NCBI RefSeq assembly: GCF_046237605.1
Contig: NZ_CP143542.1
Location: 1,488,001 to 1,552,000, forward strand
Source: Paraperibacillus marinus
GTDB lineage: Bacteria > Bacillota > Bacilli > Bacillales > DSM-1321
Direction: 5' to 3'
DNA length: 64,000 nucleotides
A model generated the notes under the pieces. The model had not been told where the DNA came from. It saw only the letters and a list, made by a program, of their open reading frames with translations, and searched no databases. This document shows, piece by piece, positions 42,076-50,841 of the stretch. The translations under genes and the position numbers were made by a program. Within the stretch, counting starts at the first letter, position 1. Each line of letters opens with the position of its first letter.

Positions 42076-43650
42076 CTATAGCACTATATTATGCAGAAAT
42101 GAAATATCTTCACTTAATTGGAGTTTATTCAGGATATTGGTGTCAAGAGGCTTATCAAAAGTAAGCACCATGATGGCTTCTCCACCGGCAGATTTCCTGC
42201 CGACCTGCATGGTGGCGATATTCACTTCATAGTCCCCGAGGATCTTTCCTACTCTCCCGATTACACCAGGTTTATCCGTATGCTGGATATAAAGAAGATT
42301 GCCTGAAGGCAAAAAATCAATATTAAAACCATTCAGGCTTAAAATCCGGCCTCCGTACTGCTGGATATAAGAACCCCTGATTTCAAAGTTCCGGTTTTCA
42401 GTCCTGACTTCCAGTGTAATTGAATTTGCATAGCCGTAGGTATTGTCCGATGTTTTTTCTCCTAGTGTGACTCCACGCTCTTTTGAAACCAGGAGTGCGT
42501 TCACTTCATTGACTGTAACATCCACAATCCTCCTGAAAAATCCGGCCGCCAGTGCTTTAGTCAGCATGCTTTGTTCGAAATCATCCGGTAGTCCTGCATA
42601 AGTGACGGACAGCTCCAGCACTGCACGTTTAGTAAGCTGTGAAGCAAGTGCTCCCATCTGCCGGGCGAGAAGATAATAAGGCTGGATCTTCATGAATACT
42701 TCCTTTGAGACCGCAGGAAGATTGATAGAGTTGGCGACCGGGCTGCCATTCAAATATTGCAGTACCTCGCCTGCCACCTGCGCTGCGACATTCAGCTGTG
42801 CTTCTCGTGTGGATGCACCAAGGTGAGGCGTGGTAATGACTCTGTCAAGCTCGAGCAGCTTATTGCCAAAAGGCGGTTCTTCGACAAAAACATCAAGGGC
42901 TGCACCGGCAGCCTGGCCTGACACGATTGCTTCATAAAGAGCATCCTCGTCAATGATCCCGCCGCGGGCACAATTCAGGAGGTATACTCCTTTTTTACAC
43001 AAGGCGAGTGTATCTCTATTGATCAGCCCCCGGGTTTCTTCTGTAAGAGGGGTATGTACAGTGATAAAGTCGGCCCCCTGCATTAACTCTTCAAGGGAAA
43101 CAGACTGCACGTTCAGCTGTCTCGCTCTATCAACGGAAAAGAATGGATCATACACCAGGACATTCATGCCAAATGCTTTAGCCCGCTTTGCGATTTCTCC
43201 CCCAATACGTCCCATCCCGACAATCCCAAGATTCTTCCCATAAAGCTCTGTGCCCACATATTCCTTGCGTTTCCATTCGCCCATTTTTAGTGAGGAATGG
43301 GCCTGCGGGATATGCCTGGCAAGAGAGGCCATCATGGCAAAAGTATGTTCCGCCGTAGAAATCGTATTGCCATCCGGTGCATTGATGACAACAATCCCGC
43401 GTTTAGTGGCAGCAGAGACATCGATATTGTCCACACCCACCCCGGCACGGGCGATAATCTTGAGCTGGGGCATCGCTTCCATAAGTTCTTCTGTCACCTT
43501 GGTTTCGCTTCTTACGAGCAAAGCGTCGATGTCTTTGAGAAGGTCCGATGATTGTGAGGCAGGCTGCTGATAAAGCTCTATATTGGCTGCTTCAAGAAGA
43601 GGTGCAAGCCCTTCAGGCTTGATTGCATCCGAAACTAATACTTTGAACAA
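42076..43650 (-). CDS. serA: D-3-phosphoglycerate dehydrogenase
   Basis: A 524-residue enzyme for the first step of serine synthesis. The NAD-binding fold has LGIVGMGRIGGEIAKRAKAFGM (near 140-160) and INCARGGIID, catalytic Arg/Glu/His regions include TPHLGAST, then the intervening ASB domain, and a C-terminal ACT domain (VIGRVGKILGDYEVNIATMQVGR) for serine feedback. I prefer the TTG at 43650 (MFKVLVSD, like B. subtilis), because AGGTG sits five bases upstream; the GTG at 43659 lies inside that site. Confidence 0.93.
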   Translation of the reverse strand: MFKVLVSDAIKPEGLAPLLEAANIELYQQPASQSSDLLKDIDALLVRSETKVTEELMEAMPQLKIIARAGVGVDNIDVSAATKRGIVVINAPDGNTISTAEHTFAMMASLARHIPQAHSSLKMGEWKRKEYVGTELYGKNLGIVGMGRIGGEIAKRAKAFGMNVLVYDPFFSVDRARQLNVQSVSLEELMQGADFITVHTPLTEETRGLINRDTLALCKKGVYLLNCARGGIIDEDALYEAIVSGQAAGAALDVFVEEPPFGNKLLELDRVITTPHLGASTREAQLNVAAQVAGEVLQYLNGSPVANSINLPAVSKEVFMKIQPYYLLARQMGALASQLTKRAVLELSVTYAGLPDDFEQSMLTKALAAGFFRRIVDVTVNEVNALLVSKERGVTLGEKTSDNTYGYANSITLEVRTENRNFEIRGSYIQQYGGRILSLNGFNIDFLPSGNLLYIQHTDKPGVIGRVGKILGDYEVNIATMQVGRKSAGGEAIMVLTFDKPLDTNILNKLQLSEDISFLHNIVL

Positions 43651-43692
43651 AGAGAACACCTGCCATTCATAAATTTATAGAATTTTTTGTTT

Positions 43693-43721
43693 ATTCTAAC
43701 GAAAGGGACTGTGCCTGTCAA
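43693..43721 (-). promoter_or_regulatory. Sigma-A promoter of serA
   Basis: On the minus strand TTGACA (43721-43716), 17 bases, TAGAAT (43698-43693), about 40 bases before the serA start. Confidence 0.75.
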
Positions 43722-43737
43722 TTTACCTGACAATTCA

Positions 43738-43751
43738 TGTAAGCGCTTAAT
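43738..43751. promoter_or_regulatory. cre-like site (CcpA) between serA and ribU
   Basis: TGTAAGCGCTTAAT fits the catabolite-responsive element except the last two bases. Its centre is about 58 bases upstream of the predicted serA transcript start. Confidence 0.55.
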
Positions 43752-43826
43752 GGGGCGGATCGATTGGTAAATTGGCGGTCAAAAAATTTTTTGAACCATG
43801 GTGTGGAAAAAAGTCAGGCAGATATC

Positions 43827-43855
43827 TTCACATCGAGAAACTATTGTCTTATAAT
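43827..43855 (+). promoter_or_regulatory. Sigma-A promoter of the ribU riboswitch leader
   Basis: TTCACA, 17 bases, TATAAT, ending 27 bases before the FMN riboswitch. Confidence 0.7.
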
Positions 43856-43882
43856 AAATGGGAATAAAAATTAAATAGTCTA

Positions 43883-44013
43883 TCTTCGGGGCAGGGTGAA
43901 AATCCCGACCGGCGGTGATGAACCTAAGCGTTCTAAGCCCGCGAGCCTTTTTTATTGGGCAGGATTTGGTGCGATTCCAAAGCCGACAGTATAGTCTGGA
44001 TGGGAGAAGATGG
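43883..44013 (+). ncRNA. FMN riboswitch (RFN element)
   Basis: All RFN landmarks are present in order: TCTTCGGGGCAGGGTGAAAA, CCCGACCGGCGGTGATGA, AGCCCGCGAGC, GGATTTGGTGCGATTCC, AAGCCGACAGTATAGTC, and closing GGGAGAAGA pairing with TCTTC. An intrinsic terminator at 44075-44103 forms the expression platform, so FMN should switch ribU off. Confidence 0.95.
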
Positions 44014-44074
44014 AGGTTCTTATACGTTCAAAATTCAGTATGAATGGAACGTCTATTTGAATTTGCCGCTTTCT

Positions 44075-44103
44075 CCCTTCAGTGTAATAACTGAAGGGTT
44101 TTT
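44075..44103 (+). terminator. Riboswitch-controlled terminator before ribU
   Basis: CCCTTCAG and CTGAAGGG arms, eight-base loop, five T, 67 bases before ribU. Confidence 0.85.
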
Positions 44104-44169
44104 ATTGGCATTCAAGTAAGGACCTTTCCTCTTTTTTTCGCGGTAGACAAAAAGTGAGGAGAGATTTTA

Positions 44170-44754
44170 TTGGGTAAGCAGCAAAGAGTCAAGACAATGG
44201 TTGGGATTGGAATGTTCAGCAGCATCGCTTATATCCTGATGCTTTTAAATTTTCCGTTCCCAGGGTTTCCGGGGTACCTTTTGGTGGATTTCAGTGACAT
44301 ACCCGCATTGATTGCAGCAATCATTTTTGGACCGCTTGCAGGGGTGCTTGTAGAATTGATTAAGAATACACTGGACTACTTAATGACTGGTGCTGCCACT
44401 GGTGTACCGGTAGGACAGGCTGCGAACTTTGCAGCAGGGATCCTGTTTGTTCTTCCGACTTATTATGTCTATAGGAAGCTGAGCTCGAGAAAAGGGCTGG
44501 CTGCAGGACTTATTGCCGGCACCATCACCATGAGCATCATGATGAGTGTTCTTAATTACTTCGTATTCCTTCCGGCTTATACTCTATTCCTGGGTGCTGA
44601 ATCAATGTCCAGCGAAGCGGCAAGGCAAACGATCGTTTCATCCATCCTTCCTTTCAATGTAGTGAAGGGTCTGCTGATTACTGTAGTGTTCATGCTTCTG
44701 TTTGCAAAGTTAAATACATGGCTGAATAAACAGGCCGTTTATCGGAATATATAA
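44170..44754 (+). CDS. ribU: Riboflavin ECF transporter, substrate-binding component RibU
   Basis: A 194-residue membrane protein with six hydrophobic segments and the conserved N-terminal ECF S-component block (GIGMFSSIAYILMLLNFPFPGFPGYL in parts), then FSDIPALIAAIIFGPLAGVLVELIKN. It binds riboflavin and works with the shared EcfA1A2T module, which is not in this window. TTG start at 44170 with GAGGAGA eight bases upstream. Preceded by an FMN riboswitch, which fixes the substrate class. Confidence 0.95.
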   Translation: MGKQQRVKTMVGIGMFSSIAYILMLLNFPFPGFPGYLLVDFSDIPALIAAIIFGPLAGVLVELIKNTLDYLMTGAATGVPVGQAANFAAGILFVLPTYYVYRKLSSRKGLAAGLIAGTITMSIMMSVLNYFVFLPAYTLFLGAESMSSEAARQTIVSSILPFNVVKGLLITVVFMLLFAKLNTWLNKQAVYRNI

Positions 44755-44757
44755 AAA

Positions 44758-44789
44758 AACAATCCCGCTGGATAACAGCGGGATTGTTC
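44758..44789. terminator. Bidirectional terminator between ribU and fer
   Basis: AACAATCCCGCTG and CAGCGGGATTGTT arms; T-rich on both strands, strongest on the minus strand for fer. Confidence 0.85.
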
Positions 44790-45038
44790 TTATTCAAACT
44801 TTAATGGATTTCCGTCAAATGGCTCGTCTGCCACTTTAATTGAATCTGTAGGACAGCCTTCGAAAGCGTCCATCATATCGTCTTCAAGCACATCCGGAAT
44901 CTCTACGATGCCTTCATTATCGTCAAGCGTAACATAAGCGATGCCTTCATCGTCATAATCGTAAATGTCTGGAGCGGCCGCACCACATGCTCCACATGCA
45001 ATACATGTTTCTTTATCAACAATTGTATATTTTGCCAT
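44790..45038 (-). CDS. fer: [4Fe-4S] ferredoxin
   Basis: An 82-residue acidic ferredoxin. Cluster ligands are Cys12, Cys15 and Cys18 (CIACGAC) with Cys62 in GCPT, giving one 4Fe-4S cluster as in Bacillus ferredoxins. The second-cluster cysteines of clostridial types are absent. The ATG at 45038 has GGGAGGG upstream. It donates electrons to P450s, desaturase or other redox enzymes. Same position as B. subtilis fer, divergent from ypbB. Confidence 0.93.
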   Translation of the reverse strand: MAKYTIVDKETCIACGACGAAAPDIYDYDDEGIAYVTLDDNEGIVEIPDVLEDDMMDAFEGCPTDSIKVADEPFDGNPLKFE

Positions 45039-45137
45039 TAAATACCCTCCCATAACTAATCATTATGTACTGTGTTTCCCTTTACCGTATAAAAGAAAAC
45101 ATAACTACTAAGCTACATTGTAAAACTGTTTATTAAA

Positions 45138-45170
45138 CTTTTCAAGGACAAATGCGAAGCGCCTCCGCTT
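45138..45170 (-). repeat. Short repeat fragment related to family B
   Basis: On the minus strand it reads AAGCGGAGGCGC followed by TTCGCATTTGTCC and TTGAAAAG. The AAGCGGAGG opening resembles the family B unit start. It lies between fer and ypbB; apart from it and the ypbB promoter, 45039-45342 holds nothing else I can identify. Confidence 0.45.
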
Positions 45171-45234
45171 ATGGCTGCAGGAAATATGATGACTCATAAT
45201 ATTTTTATGGATGAACGGGGTGAATAGACAACCT

Positions 45235-45263
45235 TTGACAAATTGATGACTTTTTTGTAGAAA
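45235..45263 (+). promoter_or_regulatory. Sigma-A promoter of the ypbB-recQ operon
   Basis: TTGACA, 17 bases, TAGAAA, about 80 bases before ypbB. Confidence 0.65.
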
Positions 45264-45342
45264 TAAGTCCTGAATGTACATAGTATTTGTTAATATTAAA
45301 TATGCAATACTACTTTAACTGCCTGGAATGGGTGAGAAATAG

Positions 45343-46404
45343 ATGGACCGTTTTTTAGATGCAATTATTTTGCACTGTCTCGAAAAGATAAATGGCGAAA
45401 GATCTTTATCCGCTGTTTATCATCTTTTCACTGGAAAAAAAACTTCGCAAACGATACAGGACAGTCATCTTTTCGGATTGGATCGCTTTTTTGGGACGTA
45501 CCCCTCTTTAAGCCGGGAAGATTTAGCGGCTGTTGTTGATAAATATGAAAGAGCTGGTTACATAAAAAACCTCTCAAACCATAAGTATGCACTTACTGGT
45601 GAGGGAATGTCGGTGTGTCATATATATTTTCAAGAATCTCCCATTCCGCATCATTTGAATGGCTGGAAACTTCAAAGCTCAGCAGAAATAGTATGGAAAA
45701 GGCTTTCCCTCCTGATTCAGACCCTTTCCTATATCGTGAGGCATGAAAAGGGATTTTATCCAATTCAAAAGGATTTTAAGGTCCAGGCATGGGTAAAGGG
45801 GTTTATTGCCTCCCACAAACTTAACCGAGATGAATTGTCAGAGGCGGTTTTGCGGGAGCTGACCTCACTCCTCGACCATTCAGACAGCCGATCGAACGGC
45901 ATTTTCGTCATGCGGCTCAGCAGTTATAGTAAAACTGGCCTGACCTTTAGGCAGATCTCGGAACAAACTGGTCTTGAAGAGAGTTATGCCTATTATTTAT
46001 TTTTAGAAGTCCTCCATTTGCTGGCCGGATCCTTAAAAGAAGGCAGGGAAGCGTATCCTGTCCTTAGCCGTTTAATTGACGGGGCAGCCGGCGGCAGTGC
46101 ACAGATTACACAATCAACGCTTGCAACCTACCAATATCTCCTCCAGGGGATGGATAAAAAAAGTATCGGCAATGCGCGGAAACTAAAGGAAAGCACCATA
46201 GAAGACCATATCGTAGAGCTGGCACTCATGATTCCTGATTTTGATTTATCCCCTTATATTCCCGAAACTCTTACCAATGAAATTATACAAACAGCCTCTA
46301 AAGGCAGCAGCCGTAAATTAAGAGAAATAAAGGAAAGCCTCATGGGCAGGGCCAGCTATTTTCAGATCAGGCTGGTGCTTGCAAGGTATGGAGGAACGCT
46401 ATGA
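45343..46404 (+). CDS. ypbB: YpbB, helix-turn-helix partner gene of RecQ
   Basis: A 353-residue soluble protein with the same length as B. subtilis YpbB. The C-terminal region has a helicase-associated HTH (about 265-300, TYQYLLQGMDKKSIGNARKLKESTIEDHIVELAL in blocks) like those found at RecQ C-termini. Since RecQ here is short, YpbB may supply this domain in trans. The stop overlaps the recQ start (ATGA at 46401), indicating coupling. Confidence 0.87.
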   Translation: MDRFLDAIILHCLEKINGERSLSAVYHLFTGKKTSQTIQDSHLFGLDRFFGTYPSLSREDLAAVVDKYERAGYIKNLSNHKYALTGEGMSVCHIYFQESPIPHHLNGWKLQSSAEIVWKRLSLLIQTLSYIVRHEKGFYPIQKDFKVQAWVKGFIASHKLNRDELSEAVLRELTSLLDHSDSRSNGIFVMRLSSYSKTGLTFRQISEQTGLEESYAYYLFLEVLHLLAGSLKEGREAYPVLSRLIDGAAGGSAQITQSTLATYQYLLQGMDKKSIGNARKLKESTIEDHIVELALMIPDFDLSPYIPETLTNEIIQTASKGSSRKLREIKESLMGRASYFQIRLVLARYGGTL

Positions 46405-47915
46405 ATCTGGAAAAACATCTTGAAAAGCATTTTGGCTATACCTCATTCAGGCAGGGACAGAAAGAAACAGTGTCTGAAATTCTTCGCGGACACAGCACGC
46501 TCAGCATGCTGCCGACCGGAACAGGCAAATCTTTGTGTTATCAGCTTCCCGCTTATATTATGGACAAGCCTGCGGTTGTTGTATCGCCCTTACTGTCCTT
46601 AATGCAGGATCAGGCTGAACAGCTCAGGTTCTGGGGAGAAAAAAGGGTTGTTTCTTTCAATTCCTTTTTGACGTTTGAAGAAAAACAAATGGCCCTCCGC
46701 AGCCTCTCTAAATACAGGTTCATATTTGTGTCGCCGGAAATGTTAAATAGCAGGAGGCTGATGGATGCCCTGAGAGAAATAGACATTGGCTTATTTGTCA
46801 TCGATGAAGCACATTGCATTTCACAGTGGGGATATGATTTCCGGCCCGATTACTTGAACCTGGGAGCGGTCCGCGCAAGCCTGGGCAATCCTTTGACCCT
46901 CGCGCTTACAGCGACCGCAACCCCCGAGGTACGGGAGGATATCATCCATAAGCTCGGGGCAGGAGTGTTTACACAAATCATTTCATCGGTAGACAGAACG
47001 AATATATCCATGAATGTTGAAAAGTTTTCTTCCTTTAATCAAAAGCTTGACAGGCTGATAGAGCTTACGGGGGAACTCCAGGGACCGGGAATTATATATG
47101 TATCAAGCAAAAAGACTGCTGAGATGCTCTCAGAACAAATCCAGCAGGCTGGTCATTCCCGTACTGCCTTTTATCACGGGGGCATGGAGCAGGAGCAGCG
47201 GGTGCTCATTCAGCAGCAATTCCTTCATAATGAGCTTGATATTATCTGTGCGACCAGTGCTTTCGGTATGGGAATCAATAAAGACAATGTCAGATACATC
47301 ATCCATTTTCAAATGCCGATGCAAATGGAATCTTATCTTCAGGAAATAGGAAGGGCTGGAAGGGATGGGATGGAAAGTGCTGCCATCCTGCTGTATATGG
47401 ATGGAGATGAAGGGCTTCAACTCAACCTGATAGAAAATGAGCTTCCATCCGCTTCGCAAATAAAAGGATTCATGAACTTTATTTCAGAAAAAAAACTGCA
47501 GCATGAAGAGGTCCTTCAATTGTTAGGATCCAATGTGTCAATAAACCAATTTTCTCTAAGCGAGGTGCAGCTCCGCGTCATGCATTCGTTTTTTAAAATG
47601 GAGGGCGGAACGGACAGCTTCGAGGCTGTGGGGGAATCCATATTGTCCTTTACAGAACACCGTAGGGAAGTGAAATTGAAGAAACTGGGTGTGTTTCTCA
47701 AGTGGCTTGATGGATCGGGATGCCGCAGGGAGAGAGTTGCAGCATACTTTAAGCAGGATGCAGCGCCTAAGCCTGTCTATTGCTGTGACAGATGTGGAGT
47801 TTCCTTATCCGCATACCGCCGCAGGGAGGAAGTTACAAGATTCCGTAAACCTGTCTTCAACTGGAAAGAAGAGCTTTCAGAAATGCTTGTCCCCAAGAAG
47901 GGTGCTTCCGAATGA
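46401..47915 (+). CDS. recQ: ATP-dependent DNA helicase RecQ (short form)
   Basis: A 504-residue SF2 3'-5' helicase. Walker A is PTGTGKS with Lys43, Walker B is VIDEAHCISQWGYDFRPDY, motif III LALTATATP, and motif VI QEIGRAGRDG. A zinc region with cysteines lies near the C-terminus (CCDRCGVSL), but no HRDC domain follows, in contrast to E. coli RecQ. Coupled to ypbB upstream and ypbD downstream. Acts in recombination and replication repair. Confidence 0.93.
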   Translation: MNLEKHLEKHFGYTSFRQGQKETVSEILRGHSTLSMLPTGTGKSLCYQLPAYIMDKPAVVVSPLLSLMQDQAEQLRFWGEKRVVSFNSFLTFEEKQMALRSLSKYRFIFVSPEMLNSRRLMDALREIDIGLFVIDEAHCISQWGYDFRPDYLNLGAVRASLGNPLTLALTATATPEVREDIIHKLGAGVFTQIISSVDRTNISMNVEKFSSFNQKLDRLIELTGELQGPGIIYVSSKKTAEMLSEQIQQAGHSRTAFYHGGMEQEQRVLIQQQFLHNELDIICATSAFGMGINKDNVRYIIHFQMPMQMESYLQEIGRAGRDGMESAAILLYMDGDEGLQLNLIENELPSASQIKGFMNFISEKKLQHEEVLQLLGSNVSINQFSLSEVQLRVMHSFFKMEGGTDSFEAVGESILSFTEHRREVKLKKLGVFLKWLDGSGCRRERVAAYFKQDAAPKPVYCCDRCGVSLSAYRRREEVTRFRKPVFNWKEELSEMLVPKKGASE

Positions 47916-48517
47916 GAAACAAACAGGCAGAAATCATAAATACCTTGACTGACAAGGAATTATTTTTCCATTTGTTCCTGACTCAATTTATACTGCTGAT
48001 CCTTTCACTGATTCTGGGATTTATCCTGTTTGATGACTGGGCTTCGTTTGCCTCCATTTTCAATTTTCGCGATATCCGGATTTTTATTATAGGCGTACCG
48101 GCGGGGCTCGCTATTGTGGCTATGGACCTCGCCCTTATGAAATTTCTGCCGCCACATTATTATGAAGACGGAGGAATCAACGAGAGAATTTTCAAGAGCC
48201 TTCCACTTCCGCTTCTCTTTTTAGTGCCGGCTGTGGTTGCAGTGTGTGAGGAAGTATTGTTCAGGGGAGTCATCCAGACTCATAGCGGGCTGATTCTTGC
48301 CAGTATCATTTTTGCACTCGTTCATTATCGCTATCTATTCAATTGGTTCTTATTATTCAATATGGTTTTTTTAAGCTTTGTTATTGGTTTTATTTACTTT
48401 CAGACTGGTAATTTAGCTGTGACCATTACCATTCATTTCATTATTGACCTGCTGCTGGGCCTTGTAATCAAGTACAGGCTGTCAACATCAAAGATACACC
48501 CAGGAAAAGAGGCATAA
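47912..48517 (+). CDS. ypbD: CPBP-family intramembrane metalloprotease (YpbD-like)
   Basis: A 201-residue membrane protein with the CPBP/Abi motifs: EEVLFRGVIQ (two Glu, Arg), a following HY motif in FALVHYRYLFNWFL, and a C-terminal His in TITIHFIIDLL. Six or so hydrophobic segments. It overlaps the recQ stop. CPBP proteins are prenyl-protease-like and often involved in peptide maturation or immunity; substrate unknown. Confidence 0.88.
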   Translation: MRNKQAEIINTLTDKELFFHLFLTQFILLILSLILGFILFDDWASFASIFNFRDIRIFIIGVPAGLAIVAMDLALMKFLPPHYYEDGGINERIFKSLPLPLLFLVPAVVAVCEEVLFRGVIQTHSGLILASIIFALVHYRYLFNWFLLFNMVFLSFVIGFIYFQTGNLAVTITIHFIIDLLLGLVIKYRLSTSKIHPGKEA

Positions 48518-48519
48518 AC

Positions 48520-49131
48520 ATGGAAAGCAGAACAGCCGCCAGAAGCCGGAAGGGTGGTCAGCCGGACGCAGGCAAGCTGCCTACAAGAGCAGAACTTCGA
48601 AAGAAAAAAGCAAAGAAAAAGAAAGCAAAGGTAAAATTTCCGCTGCTCAGGATATTGTCACTTGCATTCATCCTGCTGCCAATCGGCATATATAGCGCCT
48701 ATCAGTATTTTGGCGCAGAATTGCCTGCAGATCTAGGGTCAAGCGGCTTTGAAACAGTGGAATTATACGAAGATGAAAGAGCTGACGGAAAGGTAACGGC
48801 TGAAGTTCAATCGGAGGAAGACGCACCCAAGAAAAACCAGCATTCTAAGAGTCATCTTCAAGAGTCCGCAACAAAGGCAGGGGTGGACGCCAGGGATGAA
48901 CCCATGGACCCGCCTGAAAATACAGCGGGCTCTGAGGAGTATGCCCAGCAAGACCCGGATATGTACCAAATAATAGAACATGTGGTAAAGCCAAAGGAAA
49001 CTGTATTCAGCATCTCCATGGCATATTATGAATCACAGGAAGGCATCAAGCTGATCAAGCAATGGAACGGACTTAAAACGAATGAAATACAGACTGGCCA
49101 GATCTTAAAGATTCCTATAAAGAAACAATGA
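48520..49131 (+). CDS. ypbE: LysM domain membrane protein (YpbE-like)
   Basis: A 203-residue protein with a Lys/Arg-rich cytoplasmic N-terminus (about 1-42), one transmembrane segment (about 44-62), a Glu/Lys/Ser-rich extracellular linker (about 65-145) and a C-terminal LysM domain (about 152-202, HVVKPKETVFSISMAYY, TGQILKIP). Two bases after ypbD, so same operon. It probably binds peptidoglycan; exact role unknown. Confidence 0.88.
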   Translation: MESRTAARSRKGGQPDAGKLPTRAELRKKKAKKKKAKVKFPLLRILSLAFILLPIGIYSAYQYFGAELPADLGSSGFETVELYEDERADGKVTAEVQSEEDAPKKNQHSKSHLQESATKAGVDARDEPMDPPENTAGSEEYAQQDPDMYQIIEHVVKPKETVFSISMAYYESQEGIKLIKQWNGLKTNEIQTGQILKIPIKKQ

Positions 49132-49199
49132 TTTTCTGTAATAGGCGGTTATACAAGCCCATAAAATACCTTTAAGAATAAAAGTCCGGGAGTGAAGGT

Positions 49200-49655
49200 A
49201 TGGAACCGTCTATAATCACCCTTAATGAAACAGACCAGGCAGCTAAACAAATGCTTCAGGCTGTGGTAAAGAGGAAGGCAAAATTTAAAAAGATGAAGCA
49301 TAACCACCTCTTGGCATTATGGGCCTGCATGGCTGTCAGTTCAATGTTCCTTCTTTATATTTATTACTTTGTGGCAAAGCCTTACTCGTATTCTTTCTTT
49401 GCCATGTTTTCTGCATTTATCAATGATCCGCTCCACTTTTTCTATCTTGCTTCTTCTATCGGATTATATGGGTACATGCTTGTCCTGAAGAAAAAGACGG
49501 ATAAGGCTGAAAAGGAGTTTCATGCCCTTCGCTGTGAAATTATCGACAAGAGCAAGCATCTTTGGAAACAGGAGTCTGCCTGGAAGCAGAGACATCTGGT
49601 GTTCGAGATGATGAAAAAGGAGTTTGACATAAACTTATACCACGAAAATAAATAA
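49200..49655 (+). CDS. ypbF: DUF2663 membrane protein (YpbF-like)
   Basis: A 151-residue protein with two transmembrane segments (about 37-58 and 78-97) flanked by charged cytoplasmic ends. The C-terminal part has a coiled-coil character (KKTDKAEKEFHALRCEIIDKSKHLW in blocks). It matches YpbF of B. subtilis in length and neighbourhood. The start has GGGAGTGAAGG upstream. Function unknown. Confidence 0.83.
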   Translation: MEPSIITLNETDQAAKQMLQAVVKRKAKFKKMKHNHLLALWACMAVSSMFLLYIYYFVAKPYSYSFFAMFSAFINDPLHFFYLASSIGLYGYMLVLKKKTDKAEKEFHALRCEIIDKSKHLWKQESAWKQRHLVFEMMKKEFDINLYHENK

Positions 49656-49745
49656 GCAGAAATAATTTCATAAATTAAAAGGAAAAGCAGGGGATTTGTC
49701 GAATATTTAAACAATGGATTCTATTTTTCGGTTGAGGTGAGCGAG

Positions 49746-50381
49746 ATGTTTGTAAAAAGTACAATGATCCCAAGACACAACTGCTTCACAGTACAGGCTG
49801 ATGATACACTTTCAAAAGCGCTTGAGATCCTTGAGGATAAGAAGGTGGATGCCCTTCCGGTGCTCAGCGGTGACAATTATTCAGGCATCATAACTAGATA
49901 CGATCTATATGAAGATTTCTTTAATTCTGCCAAACTGAAGGAAGATTATCTGAAAGAGACTTTAGTGTCGGAAGTAGCCGTCAGATACAGGGAACGGTAC
50001 GTGCAGGGTGATGAAATATTTGAAAAAACTCTGCTGGCCCTTAAAGACTTTCCGATTCTTCCTGTTGTCAGTGAGAGCAATAAATTCTTGGGGATTATAA
50101 CGAGGTTTGATGTGCTTGAACAATTCCAGAGCGCCTTTGGAATGAACAGGGAAGGAATCAGGATTGCTTTCACTTCTGTTGAGACAGAAGGACGGATAGC
50201 AAAACTTACAGATATCGCCCATCAATACCATGAACATATCATTTCATTAGTTACCTTCGATGACTCCGACAAGCTTGTCAGGAGGATCGTGATGAAGGTG
50301 GAAAAGAATCCGAATATCAAAAAATTCATGGATAAGCTGGAGTCCTCCGGATTTAGGATCCTGCACGTCACTGAGGATTAA
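49746..50381 (+). CDS. CBS-domain protein
   Basis: A 211-residue soluble protein with two CBS domains (about residues 3-60 and 70-130: TMIPRHNCFTVQADDTLSKALEILEDKKVDALPVL and FPILPVVSESNKFLGIITRFDVLEQF in blocks), then an ACT-like or other C-terminal region with VRRIVMKVEKNPNIKKF. The ATG at 49746 has GAGGTGA upstream; the GTG at 49737 overlaps that site. Likely senses adenine nucleotides; target unknown. No direct B. subtilis gene at this position comes to mind. Confidence 0.82.
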   Translation: MFVKSTMIPRHNCFTVQADDTLSKALEILEDKKVDALPVLSGDNYSGIITRYDLYEDFFNSAKLKEDYLKETLVSEVAVRYRERYVQGDEIFEKTLLALKDFPILPVVSESNKFLGIITRFDVLEQFQSAFGMNREGIRIAFTSVETEGRIAKLTDIAHQYHEHIISLVTFDDSDKLVRRIVMKVEKNPNIKKFMDKLESSGFRILHVTED

Positions 50382-50436
50382 TACAATCATTTTTTTCATT
50401 CCCTTTCATAAATTTCTTTATGGGAGGGATTTTATT

Positions 50437-50835
50437 ATGAACTGGAGAGCCCTGAGGCTGTTAATGGGATTTTGTTCAGGTTATTTATACATTACATGGT
50501 TTTCAATACCGGAGCCATTTATCTTTGAAGAATTCCTGTCTGGGATTATACTTGAGCCCCTGCAGTTTTTTGCGGCTGGCATTGCCTTCATTGCAGCTTT
50601 TTTAATGCATGCGGCCATGCTCCGGGATGCCATAGCTTTAACAGCTGCCAGCAGGAAGAGCGGGAATAAGGATATTCCAGGACTTCTATTCAGCTGTTCC
50701 TCTCTGCCGTCACTTGCTATTTTGCTGGTCATGGATACGGCAGCCGCTGTTCTCCTTTTTGGTTTTTCTTTTTTATATGGTATGATTTCAATAGATTTTT
50801 CGGAAAGAAGTAAAAACAAACAGACTGGATGGTAA
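50437..50835 (+). CDS. Membrane protein of unknown function
   Basis: A 132-residue protein with three or four hydrophobic segments (about 5-22, 43-65, 85-115) that I do not recognise. GGGAGGG lies eight bases before the ATG and codon use is like the neighbours. It ends six bases before ypbG, so probably co-transcribed with it. No catalytic motif seen. Confidence 0.7.
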   Translation: MNWRALRLLMGFCSGYLYITWFSIPEPFIFEEFLSGIILEPLQFFAAGIAFIAAFLMHAAMLRDAIALTAASRKSGNKDIPGLLFSCSSLPSLAILLVMDTAAAVLLFGFSFLYGMISIDFSERSKNKQTGW

Positions 50836-50841
50836 GGAGTT

